DNA of 64,000 bases from Vibrio lentus (GTDB lineage Bacteria; Pseudomonadota; Gammaproteobacteria; Enterobacterales; Vibrionaceae): positions 1,612,001 to 1,676,000 of the forward strand of contig NZ_JAUFQE010000001.1 of assembly GCF_030409755.1 (NCBI RefSeq). The letters run 5' to 3'. This document shows positions 24,899 through 33,311 of the stretch, piece after piece. Numbering within the stretch: the stretch's first letter is position 1; each line of letters starts with the position of its first letter. The notes beneath the pieces were generated by a model. That model did no database searches, was not told the origin of the DNA, and worked only from the letters and a program-made list of their open reading frames with translations. The position numbers and the translations under genes are program-made.

Positions 24899-26362
24899 TT
24901 ACTTAGTGCTGTGAGCTAGAGAAGTTTCTGCGGAGTCTTCTGACTGTTCTGGTTTTGCACGTGCAATACCAAACCCAGTGAAGCCATAAATCAGAGCGAA
25001 AACGACACCGGTGTAACATTGGATTGCCCAAGGTAGGTAATCTAGCGTCGCTACACCTAGTGTGCTTGCCATGTAAATACCCGCAGCTGTCCAAGGAACC
25101 AGTGGCTCAATAATCGTGCCTGCGTCTTCGATGGTTCTTGATAGGTTTTTAGTATCTAGCCCCATTTTACGGTAAGCGTTTTGGAACAATTCACCTGGAA
25201 TAAGAAGTGCGAGTTTGCCATCTGATGTCGTGAAAACTACGGTAATCGTCGCGATCACTGTTGATGCGATAAGCTGTCCTGTTGAGTGAATCATATGTAA
25301 GAAACGACCTAGTACCACATTCAATGCACCGGTTAGGCTTAAAACACCTGCAAAAGAGAACGCACAGAAAACCAATAGGATGGTGCTCATCATTGAGAAC
25401 AAACCACCACGGTTTAGCAGCTTAGATACATCAGGGATTAGGCCGTCAATCGCTGTACCTTTCGCTTCAAACAGAGCGACATTGAAGCCGTCGACATAAG
25501 CTTGGAAACCTTGTTGTAGAGAGAAACCTTGTAGAACCATACCTAATACAATCGCAAGGGCAGACGCACCTAGCATCAGTGGCAGAACAGGCTTTTTGGT
25601 TAATGCACCCCAAAGAATCATTACTGGTGGGATAATCAGAAGAATGTTGAAGTTATAAAGGCTATCTAGCCCAGCAAGAATTTGAGTCACTTTTTCTGGC
25701 TCGCCAACCGTGCTGATATCGGCACTTTGGCCTGCGAAGAAAAAGACAACAGAAGCAATCACAAAGCCCGGTAGCGTTGTGTAAAGCATGTGTTGAATGT
25801 GTTCGTATAAGGTAGTGCCTGAAACGACAGGTGCAAAGTTGGTTGAGTCTGAAAGAGGCGAGATCTTATCGCCAAAATATGCGCCAGAAACAACGGCGCC
25901 GGCAGCAGCAGCCAGTGATACATCTAAACCTGCCGCAACACCCATCAGTGCAACACCAACGGTACCCGCAGATCCCCAAGAAGTACCAGTACATACAGAG
26001 ACAACAGAAGTAACAAAAAAGGCAGCAATGAGTATGTATTCAGCACTGATGACTTTAAGTCCCCAGTAAACCATGTAAGGGATGGTGCCACTGATCATCC
26101 AGCTCGCGATAAGGCCGCCCACTGAAACCAATATCAAAATAACAGGCATCGCTTTTGCGAGTTTCTCAACAATTGCGTTGATGATGTCATCCCAGTTGTA
26201 GCCCATCTTCCAAGCAATGCATGCTGTGAAAGCCGCGGAAATGAGTAGCAGAACTTCAATGCGAAGTCCTAAAACACCGTATCCAATAGCAAGCAGCGCA
26301 AACATAACGGCTATAGGTGCTAATGCTAATCCGAACGATGGTAGAGGCTTTGAGTTATTCAT
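24899..26362 (-). CDS. Na+/H+ antiporter family protein, NhaC type
   Basis: A 487-residue membrane protein with about 11-12 helices. The family's central SWGSAGTVGVALMGVA and SGAYFGDKISPLSDSTNFAP motif, with the ion-binding acidic residues, is complete, as is the second repeat region with TSDGKLALLIPG. Classical NhaC exchanges sodium and protons, but relatives such as MleN exchange organic acids. Because the gene is followed at 12 bp by a PatB/MalY lyase, an amino-acid or carboxylate antiport role fits. ATG 26362 opens at the usual N-terminus. Likely repressed by the LacI protein encoded upstream. Confidence 0.88.
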   Translation of the reverse strand: MNNSKPLPSFGLALAPIAVMFALLAIGYGVLGLRIEVLLLISAAFTACIAWKMGYNWDDIINAIVEKLAKAMPVILILVSVGGLIASWMISGTIPYMVYWGLKVISAEYILIAAFFVTSVVSVCTGTSWGSAGTVGVALMGVAAGLDVSLAAAAGAVVSGAYFGDKISPLSDSTNFAPVVSGTTLYEHIQHMLYTTLPGFVIASVVFFFAGQSADISTVGEPEKVTQILAGLDSLYNFNILLIIPPVMILWGALTKKPVLPLMLGASALAIVLGMVLQGFSLQQGFQAYVDGFNVALFEAKGTAIDGLIPDVSKLLNRGGLFSMMSTILLVFCAFSFAGVLSLTGALNVVLGRFLHMIHSTGQLIASTVIATITVVFTTSDGKLALLIPGELFQNAYRKMGLDTKNLSRTIEDAGTIIEPLVPWTAAGIYMASTLGVATLDYLPWAIQCYTGVVFALIYGFTGFGIARAKPEQSEDSAETSLAHSTK

Positions 26363-26450
26363 ATTTGTTGTCCTCAGGTGAATGTAGGGTTTGTTCGGAA
26401 TGGATAATAAGCGTGCTCTGAAATCGAAAGTGCGACTTCAATACTGTTTT

Positions 26451-26468
26451 CATGTAAGCGGTTACATG
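26451..26468. promoter_or_regulatory. LacI-type operator in front of the nhaC-patB operon
   Basis: CATGTAA-GCGG-TTACATG, 7-bp perfect arms with the central CG typical of LacI/GalR operators, 89 bp before the NhaC start codon. Confidence 0.65.
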
Positions 26469-26507
26469 AGGTGTGTACATGAGATTTTGGTCACATTTTG
26501 TCTCATT

Positions 26508-27512
26508 TTAGTGCTTGATTGACTTAACTGTCTGCCTTTCAACCAGTGTCGCTTCGAATTTATGTTGTTTGGGAGGCGCGTATCCTGCGGCTTTAAGTTT
26601 AATGGCAAGGTTAGCCGCATAAGTCGACATCTCGTCGATAGGATTGTGCATGGTGGTTAACCGAGGGTAAAGGTAGCGAGCGAGTAAAACATCATCAAAA
26701 CCGATGACTGAAATATCGTTGGGAACCGAGATACCTTGATCTTGTAAGCTCGTCATTAATCCGGCTGCCATAACATCATTAAAGGTGACGGCGGCTGTGA
26801 CCTCTGGGCATTGGTTTACCAAGATATCACCTGCCGCTTCACCACCTGATTCACTAAAGTTTTGGTTGATGATCCAGTTTGATTTTATTTCGATATTGGC
26901 CGCTTTCATGGCTTCTTGGTAGCCTTGCAAACGGTCTGTTCTATCTTGGATTGGAAGGTCGCTCGAGACATAGGCAATTTTTCGATGTCCGAGTGCAATC
27001 AAATGTTGCACCGAGACTTGAGATCCGAGTTTGTTGTCTACCCACACTGAGCGATTTGATATCTGAGCAATAGTGCGATTGAGTAGCACCATTGCTGGCA
27101 GTTGAGAGGAGTAGCGAAGTAAGGTCACATCATCGAGCATTTTCGAGTGAATCACCATTGCCTCACAGCCTTGGCTGATTAGGAAGTCGAGGCCTTCTTT
27201 CTCTCGCTGAGCATTGTGCCCGCCACTCACCACAACCAGCTGGTATCCGTTTGTTCTCGCGACTTCTTCAACGCTCTTGGCAACAAGCGCAAAGAAAGGG
27301 TCAGCTAAGTTGCCCGTCAATAAGCCTAACGTGTTGCTACTTCGACTTGCTAAAGCCGTGGCACGTGCATCTCGGTGGTAATTGAGTTCTTTGATTGCAC
27401 GTTCTACGCGCTCCAACGTGATAGGTTCGACATAGCAGGTACGGTTCATTACTCGTGAAACGGTTGCTGTTGAAACTCCGGCAAGTGCTGCTACATCTTT
27501 GATAGTTGCCAC
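26508..27512 (-). CDS. LacI/GalR-family transcriptional regulator
   Basis: A 334-residue repressor. The helix-turn-helix IKDVAALAGVSTATVSRVMN and hinge helix RATALASRSSN are canonical. The periplasmic-binding-like effector domain (about 60-334) contains LADPFFALVAKSVEEVA, IGFDDVLLARYLYPRLTTM and the C-terminal VERQTVK. It is co-oriented with and just upstream of the NhaC/PatB operon; the intervening 145 bp holds a LacI-type operator, so it most likely controls that operon in response to a sulfur amino acid or related compound, an unusual effector class for LacI proteins. That effector is inferred only from context. Confidence 0.92.
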   Translation of the reverse strand: MATIKDVAALAGVSTATVSRVMNRTCYVEPITLERVERAIKELNYHRDARATALASRSSNTLGLLTGNLADPFFALVAKSVEEVARTNGYQLVVVSGGHNAQREKEGLDFLISQGCEAMVIHSKMLDDVTLLRYSSQLPAMVLLNRTIAQISNRSVWVDNKLGSQVSVQHLIALGHRKIAYVSSDLPIQDRTDRLQGYQEAMKAANIEIKSNWIINQNFSESGGEAAGDILVNQCPEVTAAVTFNDVMAAGLMTSLQDQGISVPNDISVIGFDDVLLARYLYPRLTTMHNPIDEMSTYAANLAIKLKAAGYAPPKQHKFEATLVERQTVKSIKH

Positions 27513-27631
27513 GTCGAACTCCGCTAGGCATAGAAAGGCTGCGAGTGTAGCGAATCTTTGCTGTTGAAAATGTTAATAAGGTCAAAGCTTGTTAACGCCA
27601 ATTCTATGAGTTTAGCTAGGTCTAGCGATAT

Positions 27632-29059
27632 TTAGCACGTATGTTTGGCGATTATCCGAGCCAACATCACCACGCCTTCTTTCCACTCTTTGCTCTCTTC
27701 TATGTTTGCTACGGTGAAACGCAAGCAGTGTTTGTATTGGTCGTGTGTGCCAAATACTGTGCCGGGTAAGATGCCTAATTTGTGTTTCAAGCAATCTTGA
27801 TAGACGGCATAGCTGTCGACCGATTCTGGCAGTGTTATCCAGTTGAGAAATGAGCCTTCCGGCTTTGACAAATGGTAGCGACCAACAAGGTGCGGGTAGC
27901 TATCCAGAGCTTGTATTAACAGGCTTTGAAACTGTTTTTGATTGGTTTGATAGAGCCGTTTCATCTTGGATAAATGACTGCGGTATTTGCCCGTTGTGAG
28001 AAATTGCCCAACCGCTGATTGCATCAGGTTGGAACTGCCCATGTTGTCGCATAGTAGATACTTCTCGACTAAGGGTTGATAGCGCCCCGACAGTAACCAA
28101 CCGATTCGCAAGCGTGAGTCTAAGGTTTTAGACAGTGAGTTGACGTAGATGACTCTATCTTGATCATCAAGCTCTTTGAGGCTCGCGATTGGTGTATCGA
28201 ATGCCAAGCTACCGAATACATCGTCTTCGATAATCGGCAAAGATCCTGTGATCTCCAGTAACGCCTTTCGATTAGCCAATGGCATCCGTGAGCCGGTTGG
28301 ATTGGTAAAATTTGGCGTCAGAAGTAGAGTCTTCACTTCCCATTTGTCCAACGCACTCTGTAGTGATGGAATATCGATTCCGTGACTAACACTGCTTGGT
28401 ATTTCTAGGGCTTGTAAACCAAGTGATTCGAGTAAAAGTAAATTACCGAAGTAACACGGTGACTCTACGGCCACGATGTCACCCGGTTTGGTGAGTGCAC
28501 GTAAAGCCAAACTGATTGCCTGTTGAGCACCGTGAGTAATCGCAATCTCTTTCGATCCCGCGGGAACACCTAGATCATGGGTGATCTTTAACAATTGCTT
28601 TACTAATTGTTCGTCGCCGGGGGGAAGTTGGTAATAACCGGGCAACTGAGTTTGCAAACGACTATGGCGACCGATTTCAGCGTACAAGCTACGAATCGCA
28701 GGATTGTTGATGTTCGGGTGTGCAGAACCAGCAAGTAGCTTCAAGCGACCTTTCGGACGAGAGAGTACAGATTTGGTGACAGACAAGAGGTCGACTTTTT
28801 GAGGCTGGCTGGGCGCATCCCAACTTGTGGTGTTCGGTGCTTTGACGCGATAACCCGACTTGGGAACCGAGTACACCCAGCCTGTCGCTTCCAATTCTTG
28901 ATAGGCGCGAATCACGGTGTTCTTGCTCACGCCAAGCTGTTCGCTTAGTTGACGAATTGAGGGAAGGCGATCGTCTGGATGAAAAAGCCCTTTATCAATC
29001 TGAGCCTTAATATGTTGTTCGGTAGCAAGATATTTATTGCCGCTGAGTTCTGCTTCCAC
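27632..29059 (-). CDS. MocR-type regulator: GntR helix-turn-helix fused to an aminotransferase domain
   Basis: A 475-residue MocR protein. Residues about 10-75 are a GntR winged helix (LPSIRQLSEQLGVSKNTVIRAYQELE and TGWVYSVPKSGYRV). From about 110 a fold-type I aminotransferase domain follows, with the PLP lysine in YVNSLSKTLDSRLRIGWL and the TPNFTNPTGSRMP motif. The start is GTG 29059, with GAGGG eight bases upstream. MocR proteins usually regulate a divergent gene; here that gene would be the EamA transporter at 29805, but an IS200-type element now separates them. The substrate-binding domain probably senses an amino acid or vitamin B6 vitamer. Confidence 0.92.
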   Translation of the reverse strand: MEAELSGNKYLATEQHIKAQIDKGLFHPDDRLPSIRQLSEQLGVSKNTVIRAYQELEATGWVYSVPKSGYRVKAPNTTSWDAPSQPQKVDLLSVTKSVLSRPKGRLKLLAGSAHPNINNPAIRSLYAEIGRHSRLQTQLPGYYQLPPGDEQLVKQLLKITHDLGVPAGSKEIAITHGAQQAISLALRALTKPGDIVAVESPCYFGNLLLLESLGLQALEIPSSVSHGIDIPSLQSALDKWEVKTLLLTPNFTNPTGSRMPLANRKALLEITGSLPIIEDDVFGSLAFDTPIASLKELDDQDRVIYVNSLSKTLDSRLRIGWLLSGRYQPLVEKYLLCDNMGSSNLMQSAVGQFLTTGKYRSHLSKMKRLYQTNQKQFQSLLIQALDSYPHLVGRYHLSKPEGSFLNWITLPESVDSYAVYQDCLKHKLGILPGTVFGTHDQYKHCLRFTVANIEESKEWKEGVVMLARIIAKHTC

Positions 29060-29206
29060 GTTGTTTTCCCTCGTTGCTCATTTTTAATCTGTAACCATTT
29101 AAAGTGTTATATCTGTATCTTTATTGGCTCCTCAAAACCACCGCCTAGGGCGGTGGTGATTGTTCCTTGAGGCTATAGCCTGAAGAAGTGCCCATGTTAG
29201 AAGTAA

Positions 29207-29232
29207 CCTCTTATTCACCACAAGTAAGAGGA
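29207..29232 (+). promoter_or_regulatory. Hairpin hiding the transposase ribosome-binding site
   Basis: CCTCTTA (29207-29213) pairs with TAAGAGG (29225-29231), which contains the Shine-Dalgarno sequence of tnpA. IS200 elements are known to repress transposase translation this way. Confidence 0.6.
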
Positions 29233-29241
29233 AACAACCAC

Positions 29242-29679
29242 ATGGGCGATTACAGAAGTTCATCACATGTCTATTGGCGTTGCAAATACCATATAGTTTG
29301 GACTCCAAAGTACAGATATAAGATTTTGAAAGATAAGGTAGGAAAGGAGCTTTATCGTTCAATCTATATTTTGTGCAATATGAAAGACTGCGAAGTTTTA
29401 GAATTAAATGTTCAACCAGATCATGTTCATCTTGTTGTCATTATTCCTCCCAAGTTATCAGTATCGAGTTTGTTAGGAGTTTTAAAAGGCCGAACAGCAA
29501 TTCGACTTTTCAATAGATTCCCACATATACGTAAGAAATTATGGGGAAATCACTTTTGGGCTAGAGGGTATTTTGTAGATACGGTCGGTGTGAATGAAGA
29601 AGTCATTCGGCGATATGTACGACACCAAGATAAGCAGGACATAGAGTATGAACAACAATTACAGTTATTGAAGAACTGA
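29242..29679 (+). CDS. tnpA: IS200-type transposase TnpA (Y1 HUH transposase)
   Basis: A 145-residue transposase, normal for IS200. The HUH metal-binding motif is in NVQPDHVHLVVIIPP (His-Val-His), and the nucleophilic tyrosine is in WARGYFVDTVGVNEEVIRRYV. It cuts and rejoins single-stranded DNA through a 5'-phosphotyrosine bond. ATG 29242 is preferred over ATGs further upstream (29194 and before), because AAGAGGA lies nine bases before it and because homologues start with a short MGDYRSSSH-like peptide. The reading frame is intact with a normal stop, so the element may still be active. Confidence 0.93.
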   Translation: MGDYRSSSHVYWRCKYHIVWTPKYRYKILKDKVGKELYRSIYILCNMKDCEVLELNVQPDHVHLVVIIPPKLSVSSLLGVLKGRTAIRLFNRFPHIRKKLWGNHFWARGYFVDTVGVNEEVIRRYVRHQDKQDIEYEQQLQLLKN

Positions 29680-29804
29680 TAGCGCGGACGCCCCCTTTTA
29701 GGGGGTTATAAAGCAAAACCGCCTTCTAAGAAGGCGGATATTTTTTAGTTATCTGTACCCAACTAAGGTAACAGCATTGATGAAGAGTTGACCAGAGGTT
29801 TGTA

Positions 29805-30710
29805 ATGCTGATTAAAATGATTCCGTTCGTGTTTGTAATATTGTGGTCGTCAGGCTTTGTTGGCGCACGCCTTGGCGTGGAATACGCCGAACCCGCAACA
29901 TTGCTTTCACTTAGGATGGTGGCCAACGTGGCGCTGTTCTTAGTTTTAATTACCATTCTTAAACGTCGTATCCCTCGTGGTCGCGCATTCTTTCATGCTT
30001 GTGTGGTCGGAATTTTGATTCATGGTTTCTACCTTGGTGGCACTTATCTTGCGATTGATATGGGTATGCCCGCTGGGTTGAGTTCGCTACTTGTTGGCTT
30101 ACAACCGATTCTGACGGCCTTGATTATGATCAGCTGTACTTCACAGCGTTTTAATTTCGCACAATGGCTGGGCTTAGTGCTTGGTTTTGCTGGAATTAGC
30201 TTGGTATTGATGGGCAATATTGAATGGCAGTCTGACGACCAAAAAGGCTTGGCAACGTTATTATGTTTGGTTTCTTTGGTGGGTATTACGGTCGGTACTT
30301 TGTATCAGAAGCGCTTTTGTAAAGGCACAGATATGGTAGGTGGCGCGATGGTTCAATATTTGGCATCGGCGGCATTGTTCCTTCCTTTTGCTATGCGTTA
30401 CGAAACCATGCAAGTGAACTGGACTCTCGAATTCACGCTAACCCTTGCTTGGTTAGTGATTGTTCTATCGTGTATCGCCATCTTATTGTTGCTTTACATG
30501 GTAGAGCACGGCGCTTCTTCAAGTGTTGCATCTGTGTTTTACTTGGTTCCACCGACGACTGCAATTCAAGCGTGGCTTATCTTTGGTGAGTCGTTCGACA
30601 TCTATGGTGCAATGGGCTTTGCGTTGTCTGCCGCCGCGGTTTATCTGGTAGTGAGGAAACCTGAACTGATTAAGTTTCGACAACAAACGGCTTTAAATAG
30701 ATCGCGCTAA
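29805..30710 (+). CDS. EamA/DMT-family transporter
   Basis: A 301-residue inner membrane protein with ten predicted helices in two EamA repeats. The first begins MIPFVFVILWSSGFVGARLGVEYAEPATLLSLR, the classical RhaT/EamA opening, and the second is around LYQKRFCKGTDMVGGAMVQYLA. These transporters export amino acids or related metabolites. The MocR regulator is divergent on the far side of the IS200 element; MocR-EamA pairs are common, so this gene is its probable target. The promoter immediately upstream now begins at IS-derived sequence. Substrate unknown. Confidence 0.9.
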   Translation: MLIKMIPFVFVILWSSGFVGARLGVEYAEPATLLSLRMVANVALFLVLITILKRRIPRGRAFFHACVVGILIHGFYLGGTYLAIDMGMPAGLSSLLVGLQPILTALIMISCTSQRFNFAQWLGLVLGFAGISLVLMGNIEWQSDDQKGLATLLCLVSLVGITVGTLYQKRFCKGTDMVGGAMVQYLASAALFLPFAMRYETMQVNWTLEFTLTLAWLVIVLSCIAILLLLYMVEHGASSSVASVFYLVPPTTAIQAWLIFGESFDIYGAMGFALSAAAVYLVVRKPELIKFRQQTALNRSR

Positions 30711-30791
30711 TCACCAAGGTTAAAGGTTAACAGTGTGGATAAGATCCGGTGTAAAGTAGCGCTAGCGAGCTAATTAATATCAAGAGGACAT

Positions 30792-31262
30792 ATGGCAAGG
30801 GTCAGTGCTGAAGAGATACAACGTAAGCGAAAGATGTACGATGAATGCATCCTCAACCTGTTTTTGACAGAAGGTTGGGATGCAGTGACCTATGATCGAA
30901 TTGCCAAAGAAATGGGGATAACCAAGTCATCTCTACAACGTTATTACGCTAATAAGATGCAATTTGCCTATGCGTTAGAAGGGCAAGTATTCCAGCAAGC
31001 AACTAAGTTGTTGGACTTTACTGACAGGGATTCTTTTCTCGATTCATGGAAGCAGTCGCTGAATGATAATCAGATTTTCCGTGAATGCCTGCATATTATT
31101 ATGACCAATGCATTAGCACCTGTTTCTGCTGCAGCGACTACAAAAGCGGTGACTCGTCTAACTGGTGTACTCGCGAATAATATCGGTAAAGTGGAAGCAC
31201 AAGATACGGTGGATCTAGCCTTAGGTCGTAGTCTTATTTCGTATATGAACAATAAGTTATAG
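30792..31262 (+). CDS. TetR-family transcriptional regulator, short form
   Basis: A 156-residue protein, shorter than the usual TetR length of about 190. The N-terminal helix-turn-helix is clear: CILNLFLTEGWDAVTYDRIA then GITKSSLQRYYANKMQFAYAL. The C-terminal ligand domain is short and shows no family I recognise. AAGAGGA lies before the ATG at 30792. It follows the EamA gene by 81 bp and is co-oriented. A terminator ends it. What it controls is unknown; the 30-bp palindrome at 31361-31390 is a candidate operator nearby, but it lies downstream of the gene. Confidence 0.85.
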   Translation: MARVSAEEIQRKRKMYDECILNLFLTEGWDAVTYDRIAKEMGITKSSLQRYYANKMQFAYALEGQVFQQATKLLDFTDRDSFLDSWKQSLNDNQIFRECLHIIMTNALAPVSAAATTKAVTRLTGVLANNIGKVEAQDTVDLALGRSLISYMNNKL

Positions 31263-31321
31263 TAATAGTTTGTTCGTTATTTAACCTTGTTCTTATGTGT
31301 TAATACTCTATAATGCGAATG

Positions 31322-31360
31322 GGTGCCCATATCTAGGATGTTGATATGGGCATTTTTTTG
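31322..31360 (+). terminator. Terminator of the short TetR gene
   Basis: Stem TGCCCATATC/GATATGGGCA (31324-31333, 31343-31352) followed by seven T. Confidence 0.88.
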
Positions 31361-31390
31361 ACATTATTGAGTACTAGTACTCAATAATGT
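31361..31390. repeat. Perfect 30-bp palindrome
   Basis: Fifteen-base arm ACATTATTGAGTACT followed without spacer by its exact complement. It starts right after the T-tract of the TetR terminator and ends 25 bp before the TMEM43-like gene. No unpaired centre, no mismatch. Confidence 0.9.
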
Positions 31391-31415
31391 ATTGCATTAA
31401 TGACTAGGGGAACCA

Positions 31416-32546
31416 ATGACTGACCATGATAGCTCCAATAGCGAAGAGCCAAGCTTTGACACTAATGAGGATATGTATTCCGAATCACAATGCTATGACG
31501 GTGATGGACAAGAGTATTCGGTAATCAAAGAACGAACCTGGAGCCAAAGAGTGAAGGCTTCTATTAGTGATTTGGGTTTTGGTGTATTTCTGATTTCTTT
31601 TGCTCTATTTATTCTATATGCCAATGAGCATCGTTCTGACCATCGTGAAAAAGTGCTTAAGCAAGGAGAGAAAGCCGCTATTTCTATTGCATCTGATCAG
31701 CGTGATTGGAACAACAATCAGAAGTTGGTTCATACTCATGGTTTAGCTACTACAAAGGACACCTTGGTGGACCCCGAATTCGGTATTAAAGCCGTTGGTA
31801 TCCATTTAAAACGAAGAGTTCAGGTGTATCAATGGAAAGAGTCTCGTCGAACTTACATGCAAAAATTGTCTGATGGGACAGAGAAAGAAGTTACAACTTA
31901 CACTTATCGCAAGGTTTGGTCAGAACGTTTGCGAGACTCGACGGTTTTTAAGCAAAAACAGTATCGTAATCCTGAATCAGTGGCTTTCAAAACCACAATT
32001 TATAATGCTGAGAATATGCGTTTTGGTGGTTTCGAATTTCCGTATGAGCTCTCTCGTATGATGAGTCGATACGTGGGAATTAAGGCTGATTCAGACTTGT
32101 TGGTTGGTGAGCAAGTATATGGTCACGTAACTAAAGATAAACAAGGGTACTACATAGGTAGTGATCCGGATGCACCAAATATCGGAGATATGAAGGTCAC
32201 TTTTCATATTGTTGAGCCTGCAGTCGTCTCCATTGTGGCTCAGCAGATTGAGGACGGGTTTCGTGCTTGGAATACTAAAAATGGCCCATTGAGTTTGCTG
32301 CAATATGGTGTGAAAACTAAAGATGAGATGTTTGAAAAGGCTCATAGCGAAAACACGTTTGCGACTTGGGCGTTGCGTTTGGGAGGGTTTGTGTTTATGT
32401 GGGCGGGCTTTTTTCTATTACTGCGCCCCATTATTGTAGTAGCTAGCGTCATTCCTGTCATCGGTACCGTAATAGGTGGTGGAATGGCTCTGATTTCGTT
32501 TAGCCTAGCGGCTTTAGGCACCTTAATTACGGTTATCGTTGTGTAA
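31416..32546 (+). CDS. TMEM43-family membrane protein
   Basis: A 376-residue protein resembling the TMEM43 (PF07787) family found from bacteria to animals. After an acidic N-terminal tail (about 1-45) a membrane helix follows (FGVFLISFALFILYAN). A long extracytoplasmic or lumenal-type domain comes next, with the family's DQRDWNNNQKLVHTHG and DPEFGIKAVGIHLKRRVQVYQW motif. Near the C-terminus there are three or four helices, including ALRLGGFVFMWAGFFLLLRP. The bacterial function is unknown; a link to membrane stress is only an analogy. ATG 31416 has GGGG nearby. A perfect 30-bp palindrome lies in its promoter region. Confidence 0.8.
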   Translation: MTDHDSSNSEEPSFDTNEDMYSESQCYDGDGQEYSVIKERTWSQRVKASISDLGFGVFLISFALFILYANEHRSDHREKVLKQGEKAAISIASDQRDWNNNQKLVHTHGLATTKDTLVDPEFGIKAVGIHLKRRVQVYQWKESRRTYMQKLSDGTEKEVTTYTYRKVWSERLRDSTVFKQKQYRNPESVAFKTTIYNAENMRFGGFEFPYELSRMMSRYVGIKADSDLLVGEQVYGHVTKDKQGYYIGSDPDAPNIGDMKVTFHIVEPAVVSIVAQQIEDGFRAWNTKNGPLSLLQYGVKTKDEMFEKAHSENTFATWALRLGGFVFMWAGFFLLLRPIIVVASVIPVIGTVIGGGMALISFSLAALGTLITVIVV

Positions 32547-32565
32547 CGCTTACCGAAACAGAATA

Positions 32566-32600
32566 TAAAAAAGAGCCTGTAATAACAGGCTCTTTCTCTA
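32566..32600. terminator. Bidirectional terminator between the TMEM43-like and DUF3010 genes
   Basis: Stem AAGAGCCTGT/ACAGGCTCTT (32571-32580, 32585-32594), loop AATA, A-tract left and T-rich right. Confidence 0.85.
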
Positions 32601-32625
32601 TCAATAGCATTTTAGCGACTATGGA

Positions 32626-33051
32626 TTAGCGTTGCATTAAGCAAGCGTATGCCGTTGTAAACGGTGCTTCTTGGTATTGCTTAAGGCCAGTCTCTTTGAA
32701 CTTCATCATAAGAGGGTTGCGCTTAAGGCTTTCTTTGATGTCAGCTGGTGACACAACCGTTACATCTAGGCCATCGATCAACTGAATTGCTGCTTCTAGT
32801 TTGAAGCCGAAGCCGCCGCCAGCAAATTTGCCTTTAGTTTGGCGCTGACGAATGACCACTTTATCTACTTGGTAATCTTCCATCAGTTTTGCGAAAGAGA
32901 ATTGAAAATCTTTCATGTTTTGCGTGTCGTTTGCATCGCCAATTGCGACTTTTGAAACGCGACAATCAGGAATGTTAAATACGCCATCAGAAAGAGAAAG
33001 TAGACAAATGATTGCATCATTACCTTTGATTTCAACGCCACAAATTTTCAT
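32626..33051 (-). CDS. DUF3010 family protein
   Basis: A 141-residue cytoplasmic protein of unknown function that I recognise as DUF3010, common in Vibrio, Shewanella and Pseudoalteromonas. It opens MKICGVEIKGNDAIICLLS, a strand pair like that of RNase H-fold ATPases, and contains KVVIRQRQTKGKFAGGGFGF and LDVTVVSPADIK, which suits a RuvC/RNase H-like fold. No catalytic set can be assigned with certainty. It is monocistronic and convergent with the TMEM43-like gene. Confidence 0.75.
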   Translation of the reverse strand: MKICGVEIKGNDAIICLLSLSDGVFNIPDCRVSKVAIGDANDTQNMKDFQFSFAKLMEDYQVDKVVIRQRQTKGKFAGGGFGFKLEAAIQLIDGLDVTVVSPADIKESLKRNPLMMKFKETGLKQYQEAPFTTAYACLMQR

Positions 33052-33311
33052 GTTTATACCTATTTACTTTTGAGCCGTACATTATGGTGCTATTTCTCAC
33101 ACTTCTCCAGTAATAGCGTTCCTAAGTAGCAAATAAGTACATAAAAAACGCGTGTACTGTATCCGCATCGTTGGTTGTTCGTTAAGTAAACGTCAACCAA
33201 TTGGGCGACATCGTTTGCTTTGAGAGAGGCTTCACAAATTCATAGCGTGTCTTAATATTTGTACGGTATATTATGCGGGAGTCCCTATCTATTGTGTGGT
33301 TATTAACCCCT

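Larger units (their letters stand above)
29131..29740 (+). mobile_element. IS200/IS605-family element, IS200 (tnpA-only) type
   Basis: A single HUH-transposase gene is bracketed by subterminal hairpins and has no inverted terminal repeats or target duplication, as expected for this family. The left hairpin is ACCACCGCC-TAG-GGCGGTGGT (29137-29157). On the right are CCCCC-TTTTA-GGGGG (29691-29705) and CCGCCTTC-TAA-GAAGGCGG (29719-29737). True ends are uncertain by some tens of bases because the cleavage sites cannot be recognised by eye. It sits in the intergenic space of the mocR/eamA divergent pair and looks intact. Confidence 0.85.
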
